From Celeribacter persicus (GTDB lineage Bacteria; Pseudomonadota; Alphaproteobacteria; Rhodobacterales; Rhodobacteraceae): DNA of 64,000 nt. The notes below the pieces were generated by a model that saw nothing but the letters and a program-made list of their open reading frames with translations, did not search any database and was not told where the DNA came from. Each line of letters begins with the position of its first letter. Position 1 is the first letter of the stretch. Position numbers and translations under genes: made by a program. The stretch is from contig NZ_QAOH01000002.1 in assembly GCF_003050785.1 (NCBI RefSeq), positions 124,001 to 188,000 of the forward strand. The letters are read 5' to 3'. Below, piece by piece: positions 25,860-34,506 of the stretch.

Positions 25860-26810
25860 ATGGAGATGCGCCAGCTCCGCTACTTCGTGGCGGTCGCCAG
25901 CGAGCGGAATTTTTCCCGCGCCGCCGAGAAACTGCACATGGCCCAGCCGCCGCTCAGCCGCCAGATTCAGATGCTGGAGGCGGAAATGGGCACCGAGTTG
26001 ATTGACCGCACGGTGCGGCCTCTGAAACTCACCGCGCCGGGGCGGCTCTTTCTCAAACAGGCGGAGCAAATTCTGGCCCATGCCGAAGCCGCAAAGAAGA
26101 TGATCGAGCGCTCAGCCCATTCCGGCAAGCAAAGCGTCGTCTTCGGCTTTGTCGCCTCGACCATGTACGGGCGGTTTCCAGCACTCATTCGCGGTTTTCG
26201 CAAGGTGGCGCAGGATGTGGAGATCAACCTGATCGAAATGAGCAGCCTTGAACAAATCCCGGCCCTGAAAGAGGGTCGGATCGACGCGGGATTCGGCACG
26301 CAACGCTTCGAGGACCCCGCGATCACCCGTGTGCTCTTGCGCGAGGAGGACATGCTGGTCGCCATGCCCGAAACCCATCCGCTGGCGCAGGAAAACGGCC
26401 CTCTGCCCCTGTCGCGCATCGCTCAGGAGCCGCAGATCCTCTACCCGAGCCTGCCGCGCCCGAGCTTTGCCGATCAGGTGCTCGCGGTGTTCCACGATCA
26501 CGGCATCTCCCCCAACATCGCTCATGAGGCGCGCGAATTGCACATCGCCATCGGCCTCGTGGCAGCGGAGGAAGGCATTGCCATGGTACCCGAAGCGGTT
26601 CGGCGCTCGCGCATGGACGGGCTGTGCTTTCGCCCCATCGTGGAAAACCCCACCTCCCCGATCTTTATGAGCTTTCGACGTGACGACAACTCGCGCCCGA
26701 TCCGCCAGATGATGGAGGTGATCTGCGATATGTATCCCGGCTGGGGCTATGCCAAGCCGGAGGGGCTGCGCAAGGAGTTGGAGAAACGCGACGCACTCAG
26801 CCGGGCGTGA
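25860..26810 (+). CDS. LysR-family regulator divergent from benA (BenM-like)
   Basis: 316 residues from the ATG at 25860. The winged HTH reads MEMRQLRYFVAVASERNFSR then AAEKLHMAQPPLSRQIQMLE, followed by the LysR substrate-binding domain (VVFGFVASTMYGRFPALIRG). Its divergent position to benABCD and the BenM-type operator over its own ribosome site suggest that it activates ben genes in response to benzoate or muconate and autoregulates. Its stop is three bases from the modC stop on the other strand. Confidence 0.9.
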   Translation: MEMRQLRYFVAVASERNFSRAAEKLHMAQPPLSRQIQMLEAEMGTELIDRTVRPLKLTAPGRLFLKQAEQILAHAEAAKKMIERSAHSGKQSVVFGFVASTMYGRFPALIRGFRKVAQDVEINLIEMSSLEQIPALKEGRIDAGFGTQRFEDPAITRVLLREEDMLVAMPETHPLAQENGPLPLSRIAQEPQILYPSLPRPSFADQVLAVFHDHGISPNIAHEARELHIAIGLVAAEEGIAMVPEAVRRSRMDGLCFRPIVENPTSPIFMSFRRDDNSRPIRQMMEVICDMYPGWGYAKPEGLRKELEKRDALSRA

Positions 26811-26813
26811 AAC

Positions 26814-27899
26814 TTACCCGCCGACCGCCCCGATGTCGGAAGAGGCGACGGAGACCGTCTTGACGATGGCATGGACTGCGACGCCGGTAGCCAGTTCAAG
26901 CGCCTGCGCCGAGCGCAAGGTGATCCGCGCCAGCACCCGCCCCGCGCCTGTGTCGATGGCCACGATCACCGCGCCCTCCCCCCTGTGCACCTGATGCACC
27001 ACGCCCGACAGGATGTTGAGTGCCGACAGCCCCTCGGGTCGGCTGCGCGACAGGATCACGTCATGGGCCGCGATGCGCACCCGCACCCTGTGCCCCGGCC
27101 CCTGTGCGATCTGCGGCAGGAACAGCGGCTCACCGCCCGCGTCCAACTCCGTCAGCCCGTCGGCGTGATGCGTTTTTACCGTGACGGTCAGCACCGCCCC
27201 CGCTTCCCGCGCGCCCATCGGCAGCACATCCGGATCGCCCAGAATCTCCGCCGCCGCCCCCTGCCGCACCACCTTACCGTCCTCCATCACGACGACGGTG
27301 GTGGCGAGGCGTGCCACTTCGCTGGCGGAATGACTGACATAGAGGATCGGCAGGTCCACCTCGTCCCGGAGCCGCTCGAAATAGGGCAGAATCTCCGCCT
27401 TTCGGGTCTCATCGAGCGCCGACAAAGGTTCATCGGCAAGGATCAGCCTCGGCGCGGACAAAAGCGCTCGCCCGATGGCCACCCGTTGTTTCTCTCCGCC
27501 CGACAGCGCACCGGGACGCCGTTCCAGCAAGGGTCCGATGCCCAAAAGCTCGACCACCCGCCCCATATCCTCGCGCGGGGCATCTTTGGGCGCAAACCAC
27601 GCACCGTATTTCAGGTTCTGTTTCACGCTCAGATGCGGGAAAAGCCGCGCTTCCTGAAAGATATAGCCCAGCCGCCGCCGATGCGGTTTGAGCCGCACGC
27701 CTCGCCCGGTATCCAGAAGCATCCAATCCCCCACCGCGATCCGGCCCCGGTCGGGCATGAGAAGCCCCGCCACCGCGTTGATCACCGTGGTTTTGCCCGA
27801 ACCCGATGCCCCGAACAGCACGGTCAGCCCCGGCGGCGCCTCAAACTGGGCATCCAGCGTAAAGCCAGAAAACGCGTGGTGCAGATCGACCGACAGCAT
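26814..27899 (-). CDS. modC: Molybdate ABC transporter ATPase
   Basis: 361 residues from the ATG at 27899, which shares its A with the modB stop (TGATG). Walker A GASGSGKTT is at residues 30-38, the signature is LSGGEKQRVAIGRALL, Walker B LILADEPLSALD, and the H-loop ILYVSHSASEV. After about residue 290 there is a TOBE/Mop-type domain (SALNILSGVVHQVHRGEG, VHAIVKTVSV) that binds molybdate in this family. Last gene of modABC. Confidence 0.95.
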   Translation of the reverse strand: MLSVDLHHAFSGFTLDAQFEAPPGLTVLFGASGSGKTTVINAVAGLLMPDRGRIAVGDWMLLDTGRGVRLKPHRRRLGYIFQEARLFPHLSVKQNLKYGAWFAPKDAPREDMGRVVELLGIGPLLERRPGALSGGEKQRVAIGRALLSAPRLILADEPLSALDETRKAEILPYFERLRDEVDLPILYVSHSASEVARLATTVVVMEDGKVVRQGAAAEILGDPDVLPMGAREAGAVLTVTVKTHHADGLTELDAGGEPLFLPQIAQGPGHRVRVRIAAHDVILSRSRPEGLSALNILSGVVHQVHRGEGAVIVAIDTGAGRVLARITLRSAQALELATGVAVHAIVKTVSVASSDIGAVGG

Positions 27900-28594
27900 C
27901 ACTTGCCCCCCACCCGATCCGCCACGCGCCGGGCGAGGATTTCCGAGATCAGTAGCGCCGCCATGGCAACGGTGACCGAAACCAGCACCAGTTTCAACGC
28001 CGAGCTTTCCCCGCCCGGCACCTGTAAAAAGGCATAGATCGCCGAGGGGATGGTGCGGGTCTGGCCGGGGATGTTTGAGACGAAAGTGATGGTCGCACCG
28101 AACTCCCCCATGGCCTTGGCAAAGGCCAGAATAGCCCCTGCCACGATGCCCGGCAGCGTCATCGGCAGGGTCACGGTCAGAAACACCCAAAGCGGTGAGG
28201 CCCCCAAAGTGGCCCCTGCCTGTTCGAGTTTTACATCCACCGCCTCGATCGACAGCCGGATCGCCCGGACCATGAGCGGAAAGGCCATGACCCCGGCGGC
28301 GAGCGCCGCACCGGTCCAGCGAAAGGCAAACACGATCCCGATCTCATTCAGCAATCCGCCGACAGGCCCTTTCACCCCGAAGGTCAGAAGCAGCATATAA
28401 CCCGTGACCACAGGCGGCAGGATCAGCGGCAAATGCACGATACCGTTCAGGAGTTGCTTGCCCGGAAAGGACCAGCGCGCCAGAGCATATGCCGTGAAAA
28501 TGCCCAGAGGCAGACTCGCCGCCACGGCCCAGAAGGCCACGCGCAGAGACAGGGCCACCGCCGCCCATTCCTCCGGTCCCAACCAGTCCAGCAA
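27899..28594 (-). CDS. modB: Molybdate ABC transporter permease
   Basis: 231 residues, five to six membrane segments. HLPLILPPVVTGYMLL and the coupling loop EQAGATLGASPLWVFLTVTL are typical of ModB. The likely start is TTG at 28594, where the family's N-terminus begins, with AAGGGG before it. It ends overlapping modC by one base. Confidence 0.93.
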   Translation of the reverse strand: MLDWLGPEEWAAVALSLRVAFWAVAASLPLGIFTAYALARWSFPGKQLLNGIVHLPLILPPVVTGYMLLLTFGVKGPVGGLLNEIGIVFAFRWTGAALAAGVMAFPLMVRAIRLSIEAVDVKLEQAGATLGASPLWVFLTVTLPMTLPGIVAGAILAFAKAMGEFGATITFVSNIPGQTRTIPSAIYAFLQVPGGESSALKLVLVSVTVAMAALLISEILARRVADRVGGK

Positions 28595-28605
28595 AAGCGT
28601 CCCCT

Positions 28606-29370
28606 TCAGTTCGCGACCACCACGAAGCCCTGACGCTCGAAGGCCGCGCGCGCCTCGTCTCCCTTGAGATAGTCGAGGAACTCGGCCTCGGCGGGCACGT
28701 CGCGGTTCGCCAGATCGGCGGCAGGGTAAACGATTGGCGGGTGACTGTCAGCCAGGAAGGTGCCGACCACCGTCACGCCCTCTTCCGCGGCTGCGTCAGT
28801 CGCGTAGACAATACCATAGGGGGCCTCTCCTGTGGCGACCAGCGCCAGCGCCGCGCGCACGTTGTCGGCCTGCGCCACCTGAGCCTCCACATCATCCCAA
28901 AGCCCGAGGGTTTCGAGCGAGGCCTTGCCGTAAATCCCGGCGGGCACCGCATCGACCAGCGCCATGGCGAGACGCCCCTCACCCAGAAGTGCCGCCAGAT
29001 CGAGATCGGGGGTGATCTCCACCGGATCGGCATCTCCGGCGGCGATCAGTACGATGGAATTGTTCAGAAGGTCGAACCGTGTGCCCGGCTCCAAAAGCCC
29101 CTCTTGCTCCAGCGTGTCCATCCAGCCCGGATTGGCAGAAATGAAAATATCGGCGGGCGCGCCTTGTTGGATTTGCCGCGCAAGCGCGGAGGACCCCGCG
29201 AGCGAAATCGCGAGGCTGTGCCCGGTTTCCGCTTCGAAATTCTCTTCGATCTCGGCCAGCGCGTTGGTCATGCTGGCGGCGGCGAAGACGGTGATTTCAT
29301 CGGCATGGGCGGCGATGGGGGCGAGAACGGCGGCCAGCGCCAAAGCGTGGCGCGCAAAGGAAAAGGACAT
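28606..29370 (-). CDS. modA: Molybdate-binding periplasmic protein
   Basis: 254 residues from the ATG at 29370. Signal peptide about 1-23 (FARHALALAAVLAPIAAHA then DEITVFAAASMTNALAE). The motifs FAAASMTNAL, AGSSALARQIQQGAPADIFIS and LVDAVPAGIYGK are the oxyanion-binding stretches of ModA. First gene of modABC; a perfect 22-bp palindrome lies 19 bases upstream of its start. Confidence 0.95.
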   Translation of the reverse strand: MSFSFARHALALAAVLAPIAAHADEITVFAAASMTNALAEIEENFEAETGHSLAISLAGSSALARQIQQGAPADIFISANPGWMDTLEQEGLLEPGTRFDLLNNSIVLIAAGDADPVEITPDLDLAALLGEGRLAMALVDAVPAGIYGKASLETLGLWDDVEAQVAQADNVRAALALVATGEAPYGIVYATDAAAEEGVTVVGTFLADSHPPIVYPAADLANRDVPAEAEFLDYLKGDEARAAFERQGFVVVAN

Positions 29371-29388
29371 GGAAGCTCCGTGAATTTG

Positions 29389-29410
29389 GATATGTTTCCC
29401 AAAACATATC
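29389..29410. promoter_or_regulatory. Palindrome upstream of modA, candidate Mo-box
   Basis: GATATGTTT-CCCA-AAACATATC, nine-base perfect arms and a 4-base spacer, between the ModE-type gene and modA. Position and symmetry fit a ModE operator that represses modABC when molybdate is plentiful. The match to a published Mo-box was not tested. Confidence 0.6.
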
Positions 29411-29436
29411 GCAACAGCCCTCACGCAAGGCAAGCG

Positions 29437-29844
29437 TTATTTTCCTTTGGACATATCGCTAGTCGACTCGACAAGCATGCCCCGGATCGCAGCAATCCGC
29501 GCTTTTGTCGCCACCTCGGTCTCCGCCACAATCGCCCGGTATTGCGCCAGAACCGCCTCGCCGGTCTCCGTCAGATGCGCTCCGCCGCCCTTGGTGCCGC
29601 CCCGCGCGGAAGCCACCAACGGCTCCCTGAAGGCCGCGTTCATGTCCTCGACCAGAGACCAGGCGCGTTTGTAGCTCATCGACATCGCCCGCCCGGCGGC
29701 GGCAATCGAGCCGGTGTCGCGAATGCCTTCAAGCAAATCCGCCTTGCCCGGACCAAGCATCAGCCGGTCGCCGAAATGAATGCGCAGCCGCAGCCGCGTG
29801 TCGTCGCCCAAGGGGGGCACATCAAGGGGTGTCGCATCGCTCAT
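29437..29844 (-). CDS. ModE-type molybdate-responsive regulator (HTH domain only)
   Basis: 135 residues from the ATG at 29844. The winged helix-turn-helix of the ModE N-domain is clear: LEGIRDTGSIAAAGRAMSMS then YKRAWSLVEDMN, and GGTKGGGAHLTETG, the wing. The two Mop domains of full ModE are absent, so it would bind DNA but sense molybdate poorly alone or through a partner such as the Mop-like domain of ModC. It is encoded upstream of modABC on the same strand, separated by the palindrome. Confidence 0.85.
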   Translation of the reverse strand: MSDATPLDVPPLGDDTRLRLRIHFGDRLMLGPGKADLLEGIRDTGSIAAAGRAMSMSYKRAWSLVEDMNAAFREPLVASARGGTKGGGAHLTETGEAVLAQYRAIVAETEVATKARIAAIRGMLVESTSDMSKGK

Positions 29845-29890
29845 ACTCCCGTTGTGCCTCAGCCCGCACCACCGCGCAAGATCGGAGCAT

Positions 29891-29913
29891 CCAGACGACA
29901 CACGACTGTCTGG
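29891..29913. promoter_or_regulatory. Inverted repeat upstream of the ModE-type gene
   Basis: CCAGAC-N11-GTCTGG, six-base perfect arms, 47 bases upstream of the ModE-type start. Possibly an operator. It differs from the palindrome before modA. Confidence 0.3.
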
Positions 29914-29937
29914 CGTCCGACAAGACGGTTATGCATA

Positions 29938-30005
29938 CGAAAGCCCCCGCAGGTTATCCAGCGGGGGCCTGGGCGTCGCATCATTGGGAGGAGCGTGCGA
30001 CGCAG
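29938..30005 (-). ncRNA. CcsR/cuckoo-like small RNA downstream of DUF1127
   Basis: Directly after the DUF1127 stop (minus strand) comes a perfect 8-bp stem GCGTCGCA/TGCGACGC (30003-29973) whose 15-base loop, CGCTCCTCCCAATGA, displays CTCCTCCC. Five bases later comes GCCCCCGC-N10-GCGGGGGC (29968-29943), a terminator-like hairpin followed by TTTCGT. DUF1127 followed by a hairpin with an exposed CCUCCUCCC-type loop and a terminator is the arrangement of the CcsR RNAs of Rhodobacter and the wider cuckoo family, which are processed from the 3' region of the DUF1127 transcript and act in stress responses. The loop can pair with anti-SD-like or GGAG sequences. Confidence 0.7.
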
Positions 30006-30017
30006 GAAAGAATTCTG

Positions 30018-30245
30018 TCAGACCAGCCGCCCGGCTTCGCGGGCGATGTCCCGGATCACATGGCGCGAAATACCGATGTCCGACAATTCACGATCCGTCA
30101 TCAGGGACAATTCGCGATAGACCTGATCGGCTTCGGCACGCTGGGCACGGCGATGTGCAATCGTGGTGCGCAACGCATCCAGACGGTCGTGAAGGCGTGC
30201 AAAAAGCGGTTGGGCGATGCCGGAAGTATGAGTAAGTGTGGCCAT
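30018..30245 (-). CDS. DUF1127 small basic protein
   Basis: 75 residues from the ATG at 30245, with ACAGGAGTACAGG before it. The C-terminal half, YRELSLMTDRELSDIGISRH, is the DUF1127 signature. Such proteins are arginine-rich, often stress-induced, and some bind RNA or affect sRNA processing in Rhodobacter. The adjoining stem-loop at 29973-30003 makes this a DUF1127-CcsR-like unit. The intergenic region upstream (30246-30466) is shared with divergent kdsA. Confidence 0.88.
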   Translation of the reverse strand: MATLTHTSGIAQPLFARLHDRLDALRTTIAHRRAQRAEADQVYRELSLMTDRELSDIGISRHVIRDIAREAGRLV

Positions 30246-30466
30246 ATCCTGTACTCCTGTATGAGCCTGCGTAGGATCGGAGAGCCAATCACAGCGCTTT
30301 GAGATCATTTCATGCGATAAATATATTCCTGTTAGCGCAAAATGAGAAACGCCATACGGCGAATCCCGCCATGCACTGAACGCATAGGCTGCGCAAAACC
30401 AACATACTTGCACCCTGCCCCCGCTTCATGGGATAGGAGGCCAGATTTGTTCCAAAGGAGCCCGTC

Positions 30467-31309
30467 ATGAGCACGCAGCCCGCCAAGACCGTCGCCATCG
30501 GAAACGTGACCTTTTCCAATGCCCATCCCTTCGGGCTGATTGCGGGCCCTTGCCAGCTCGAAAGCCTCGATCACGCCCGGATGCTGGCCGAAAAAATCGC
30601 CGAGGCCTGCGCGCCCACCGGCACGGGCTTTGTATTCAAAGGCTCCTATGACAAGGCCAACCGCAGCTCTCTCTCGGGCAAACGTGGCCTGGGTGCCGAG
30701 AAAGGCCTCACCATCCTGTCGAAGATCCGCGAGGAATTTGGCTGCCCGGTAATCACCGACGTGCATGAGCCCGCACATTGCGCCATGGCCGCCGAAGCGG
30801 TCGATGTGCTGCAAATCCCGGCGTTTCTCTGCCGCCAGACCGATCTCCTTCTCGCGGCTGGCGAGACGGGCAAGGCGATCAACGTCAAGAAGGGGCAGTT
30901 CCTCGCCCCCTGGGACATGGACAATGTCGCCGCCAAGCTCGCCTCCACCGGCAACGAGCGGATCATGCTCTGCGAACGCGGCACCTCCTTTGGCTATAAT
31001 ACGCTCGTGAGCGATTTCCGCGGCCTGCCGCGCATGGCCGAAACCGGCTATCCGGTGATCATGGATGCGACGCACTCGGTGCAACAGCCGGGCGGTCAAG
31101 GCACCTCGACCGGCGGCGACCGGACCATGGTGCCGGTGCTCGCACGCGCCGCCGTGGCCGTGGGCGTCGCGGGCCTCTTCATCGAGACCCATGAAGACCC
31201 GGATAACGCGCCCTCGGACGGGCCGAACATGCTCCGGATCGAAGACCTCGGTCCGCTTCTGGCGACATTGCACGCGCTCGACAGCGTTGTGAAACCGGGC
31301 GTGATCTGA
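30467..31309 (+). CDS. kdsA: 3-deoxy-8-phosphooctulonate (KDO-8P) synthase
   Basis: 280 residues. Condenses PEP with arabinose-5-phosphate for LPS inner-core KDO. FGLIAGPCQLES has Cys29, the metal-ligand position of class II (metal-dependent) enzymes; class I enzymes have Asn there. Other family stretches are FKGSYDKANRSS, DVHEP and FIETHEDPDNAPSDGPN. The start follows AAAGGAG. A possible promoter is TTGCAC, 17 bases, GGATAG at about 30408-30436. Confidence 0.95.
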   Translation: MSTQPAKTVAIGNVTFSNAHPFGLIAGPCQLESLDHARMLAEKIAEACAPTGTGFVFKGSYDKANRSSLSGKRGLGAEKGLTILSKIREEFGCPVITDVHEPAHCAMAAEAVDVLQIPAFLCRQTDLLLAAGETGKAINVKKGQFLAPWDMDNVAAKLASTGNERIMLCERGTSFGYNTLVSDFRGLPRMAETGYPVIMDATHSVQQPGGQGTSTGGDRTMVPVLARAAVAVGVAGLFIETHEDPDNAPSDGPNMLRIEDLGPLLATLHALDSVVKPGVI

Positions 31310-31390
31310 GCCAGGCTGTCGGGACCACTTGACCTGAACCATGCGCTGCGGAACAGTTGCGGATACCGCCAATTACCCCGCAGAAAGCTC

Positions 31391-31729
31391 ATGTCCTCGC
31401 CTGTCTCTTCGATCCGCAACCTCGGTCCCGCCTCGGACGCAAGTTTCGCACGGGCCGGGATCACTTCCGCCGAGGAACTCCGAAAAATGGGGCCGGACGC
31501 AGCGTACCGGCGTTTGCTCGCAAATGGCAGCCGTCCCCATTTCATCGGCTATTACTGCATCGTCATGGGGCTTCAGGGCCGCCCGTGGAACGATTGCAGA
31601 GGCAAGGAAAAGGACGATCTGCGCGCCCGGTTCGACGCCATCGTCGCCTCGGTTCAGGCAGATGACAGCGCCGTGTCGCTGGGCATCGAGGCCGTGCTCA
31701 ACGAGATCGGCACAGGGCTGAGGCGATAG
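31391..31729 (+). CDS. TfoX C-terminal domain protein
   Basis: 112 residues. SSIRNLGPASDASFARAGIT then SAEELRKMGPDAAYRRLL is the TfoX C-terminal helix-hairpin-like domain (PF04994). The competence-related N-domain of TfoX is missing. Stand-alone forms are common and of unknown role. It lies 81 bases after kdsA on the same strand. Confidence 0.85.
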   Translation: MSSPVSSIRNLGPASDASFARAGITSAEELRKMGPDAAYRRLLANGSRPHFIGYYCIVMGLQGRPWNDCRGKEKDDLRARFDAIVASVQADDSAVSLGIEAVLNEIGTGLRR

Positions 31730-31808
31730 ATTCCGGGCATCCGCACGGAACTTTCCCCACCACCCTCACGTTTCTCTTCAAAGCAATTGCATAGGATAGG
31801 AGAGAGAC

Positions 31809-31985
31809 ATGGACCTCATCCGCATCATCGCCGCCGTGATCCTGCCGCCCTTGGGCGTGTTCCTTCAGGTGGGCTTTGGAAAACACTTCTGGCTCAACAT
31901 TCTGCTGACGCTTCTGGGCTATATCCCGGGCATCGTTCACGCCGTCTGGATCATCGCCCGTACACCCGAAGAAAGGAGGGTCTGA
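31809..31985 (+). CDS. YqaE/Pmp3-family small membrane protein
   Basis: 58 residues: two membrane helices, IRIIAAVILPPLGVFLQVGF and FWLNILLTLLGYIPGIVHAV, joined by a short loop (GKH), ending RTPEERRV. This is the Pmp3/UPF0057 pattern, small inner-membrane proteins linked to membrane potential or salt stress. The ATG at 31809 is preceded by AGGAGAGAG. It ends just before a terminator-containing repeat. Confidence 0.9.
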   Translation: MDLIRIIAAVILPPLGVFLQVGFGKHFWLNILLTLLGYIPGIVHAVWIIARTPEERRV

Positions 31986-32010
31986 CGCCAGAGACGCTCC
32001 GTCTTCTTCT

Positions 32011-32057
32011 TGGCGCAAATACTCAAGGGAAAAGGCCGCCCCGAAGAACGGCCTTTT
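32011..32057. repeat. Terminator-containing extragenic repeat, copy 1
   Basis: TGGCGCAAATACTCAA (32011-32026) then a bidirectional hairpin AAAAGGCCG...CGGCCTTTT (32030-32057). The same arrangement and nearly the same bases recur at 56681-56733 (GGCGAAAATACTCAA, then AAAAGCCGCCCCGAA). It would end transcription from both YqaE (plus) and ndk (minus). Confidence 0.7.
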
Positions 32058-32082
32058 CGGAAACTCAAATGCGATGAAACGC

Positions 32083-32505
32083 TTAGCCGACCAGTTCGAT
32101 GCCGGAGAAGAAGAAGGCGATCTCTTCGGCGGCGGTTTCCGGGGCATCGGAGCCGTGCACGGAGTTTTCCCCCACGGAGAGAGCGAATTCCTTGCGGATG
32201 GTGCCTTCGGCGGCGTCGGCCGGGTTGGTGGCGCCCATGACTTCGCGGTTTTTTGCGATGGCGTTTTCACCTTCGAGGACCTGCACCACGACCGGCTCGG
32301 AGATCATGTATTCGCAAAGCTCATCATAGAACGGACGCTCCTTGTGCACGGCGTAGAACGCCTGAGCCTGAGCCAGCGACAGTTGAATGCGCTTGGACGC
32401 CACGACGCGCAGGCCGGCCTCTTCGAACTTGGCGATGATCTTGCCGGTCAGGTTGCGCTTGGTGGCGTCGGGTTTGATGATGGAGAAGGTACGCTGGATC
32501 GCCAT
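32083..32505 (-). CDS. ndk: Nucleoside diphosphate kinase
   Basis: 140 residues from the ATG at 32505; the frame stays open far upstream only as antisense of the ABC-F gene. The active-site phospho-histidine is His117 in [12 protein letters not shown], with [13 protein letters not shown] at the N-terminus. It balances NTP and dNTP pools. Divergent from the ABC-F gene and convergent with YqaE. Confidence 0.97.
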   Translation of the reverse strand: MAIQRTFSIIKPDATKRNLTGKIIAKFEEAGLRVVASKRIQLSLAQAQAFYAVHKERPFYDELCEYMISEPVVVQVLEGENAIAKNREVMGATNPADAAEGTIRKEFALSVGENSVHGSDAPETAAEEIAFFFSGIELVG

Positions 32506-32649
32506 GGGAAAAGCCTCTTGGATCTCGATTTGCAATGGAAACAGGCGCGCATTTTCGCCACGCCCGAAGATTGCGCGCCGGATAACACGGGCAAAGCGGT
32601 TTGAAAAGCGGTGATTGACCTTGCCCGCGCGCTCAGGCATGGGAGCGGC

Positions 32650-34503
32650 ATGTTGAAAATCCGCGATATCACCTATTCCGTCGAAGGCCGCACCCTCATC
32701 GAGGAAGCGTCCGTCACCATCCCCACCGGCCACAAGGTCGGCATCGTGGGCCGCAACGGCGCGGGCAAGACCACGCTGTTCCGGCTTATCAGGGGCGATC
32801 TGGTCCTTGAAGGCGGGTCCATCGAAATCCCGACGCGGGCCCGCATCGGCGGCGTGGCGCAGGAGGTGCCGGGCAATGAGGTCTCCTTGCTCGACACGGT
32901 GCTCGCGGAGGACAAGGAACGCGCGAGCCTGATGGCCGAATCCGAGACCGCCACCGACCCGCACCGGATCGCGGAAATCCAGACCCGTCTCGCGGACATC
33001 GACGCATGGTCCGCCGAGGGGCGCGCTTCCTCGATCCTCAAGGGGCTTGGCTTCAACGACGAAGAAATCCTGATGCCCTGCTCGGCCTTCTCCGGCGGCT
33101 GGCGGATGCGGGTGGCTCTGGCGGGCGTGCTGTTTTCGCAGCCCGATTTCCTTTTGCTCGATGAGCCGACCAACTATCTCGACCTCGAAGGCGCTTTGTG
33201 GCTTGAGACCTATCTCGCCAAATATCCGCACACGGTTCTGCTGATTTCCCACGACCGCGCGCTTCTGAACCGCGCCGTCGGCGCGATCCTGCATCTCGAA
33301 GGCAAGAAGCTCACGCTTTACACCGGTGGCTATGACGATTTCGCCCGCACTCGCGCCGCCCAACGTGCGGTTCAGGCGGCGACCGCGAAGAAACAGGAGG
33401 CCCACCGCGCCCACCTGCAAAGCTTCGTGGACCGGTTCAAGGCGAAAGCCTCGAAAGCGAAACAGGCGCAGTCCCGCGTCAAGATGCTTGAAAAAATGGA
33501 AACCATCACAGCACCCGAAGACGCCGCGCGCATGGTGTTCACTTTCCCGACGCCCGAGGAGCTTTCCCCACCGATCCTGCGGATCGAGGGCGGTTCCGTG
33601 GGCTATGACGGCAAGGCGATTTTGCAACGGCTCGATCTGCGCATCGACCAGGATGACCGCATCGCTTTGCTCGGTCGCAACGGCGAGGGCAAATCGACGC
33701 TCTCCAAACTGTTGTCCGACCGCCTCCCTGCCATGGGTGGCGATATCACCCGACACAAGAAACTCCGCGTCGGCTTCTTCGCCCAGCATCAGGTGGACGA
33801 GTTGCATCTCGACGAGACGCCGCTTCAGCACCTGCGCCGGGCCTTGCCGAACCTTGAGCCCACGAAACTGCGCGCCCGCCTCGCGGGCTTCGGCCTTGGC
33901 GCGGATCAGGCGGAGACCGAGGTCGGGCGGCTTTCGGGCGGCCAGAAAGCCCGCCTGTCGCTGCTCTTGGCCACGCTCGATGCGCCGCACCTCTTGATCC
34001 TCGACGAACCCACCAACCACCTCGACATCGAAAGCCGCGAGGCGCTGGTCGAGGCGCTGACCGAATACACTGGCGCGGTGGTCCTTGTGTCGCACGACAT
34101 GCACCTTCTTTCGCTCGTGGCCGACCGGCTCTGGCTTGTGAAAGACGGTCGCGTGACACCCTATGAGGAAGACCTCGAAGCCTATCGCCGCTTCCTGATC
34201 CAGGGCGATGAGAAGCCGAAAGAGGCCAAGGCAAAACCCGCGCCGAAGGTGAAAAAAGCCACCCGCGAAGAGCTGATGGCGTTGCGCTCCGAGGTTCGCA
34301 AATGCGAAGATCGGGTGGAAAAACTCACCGAGATGAGCGAGAAATTACAGGTCAAACTCGCCAATCCCGATCTCTACGAGGACAAACAGGCCGCCGTCGT
34401 CTGGCAAAAGAAATATGCCGAGGTCTCGGAGGCGATGGACCGCGCGGAGGCGCTCTGGATGGCCGCGCTCGAAAAGCTCGAATCCGCCGGAGGCAAAGGA
34501 TAA
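32650..34503 (+). CDS. ABC-F family ATPase
   Basis: 617 residues from the ATG at 32650 (an in-frame GTG at 32611 is less likely; family homology starts at [11 protein letters not shown]). Two ATPase cassettes: GRNGAGKTT / [13 protein letters not shown] / [11 protein letters not shown] and GRNGEGKST / [10 protein letters not shown] / [11 protein letters not shown], with the ABC-F linker between (rich in Lys/Ala/Gln, [16 protein letters not shown]). No membrane segments. A C-terminal coiled coil spans about 530-610. ABC-F proteins act on ribosomes. It is followed by a MarC-family gene after three bases. Confidence 0.92.
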   Translation: MLKIRDITYSVEGRTLIEEASVTIPTGHKVGIVGRNGAGKTTLFRLIRGDLVLEGGSIEIPTRARIGGVAQEVPGNEVSLLDTVLAEDKERASLMAESETATDPHRIAEIQTRLADIDAWSAEGRASSILKGLGFNDEEILMPCSAFSGGWRMRVALAGVLFSQPDFLLLDEPTNYLDLEGALWLETYLAKYPHTVLLISHDRALLNRAVGAILHLEGKKLTLYTGGYDDFARTRAAQRAVQAATAKKQEAHRAHLQSFVDRFKAKASKAKQAQSRVKMLEKMETITAPEDAARMVFTFPTPEELSPPILRIEGGSVGYDGKAILQRLDLRIDQDDRIALLGRNGEGKSTLSKLLSDRLPAMGGDITRHKKLRVGFFAQHQVDELHLDETPLQHLRRALPNLEPTKLRARLAGFGLGADQAETEVGRLSGGQKARLSLLLATLDAPHLLILDEPTNHLDIESREALVEALTEYTGAVVLVSHDMHLLSLVADRLWLVKDGRVTPYEEDLEAYRRFLIQGDEKPKEAKAKPAPKVKKATREELMALRSEVRKCEDRVEKLTEMSEKLQVKLANPDLYEDKQAAVVWQKKYAEVSEAMDRAEALWMAALEKLESAGGKG

Positions 34504-34506
34504 GCC

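Noticed and set aside
32083-34104. A 673-codon minus-strand frame covering the ABC-F gene
   Set aside because: Only its last 140 codons (ndk) are real; the rest is the antisense of the ABC-F gene, which has all expected motifs.
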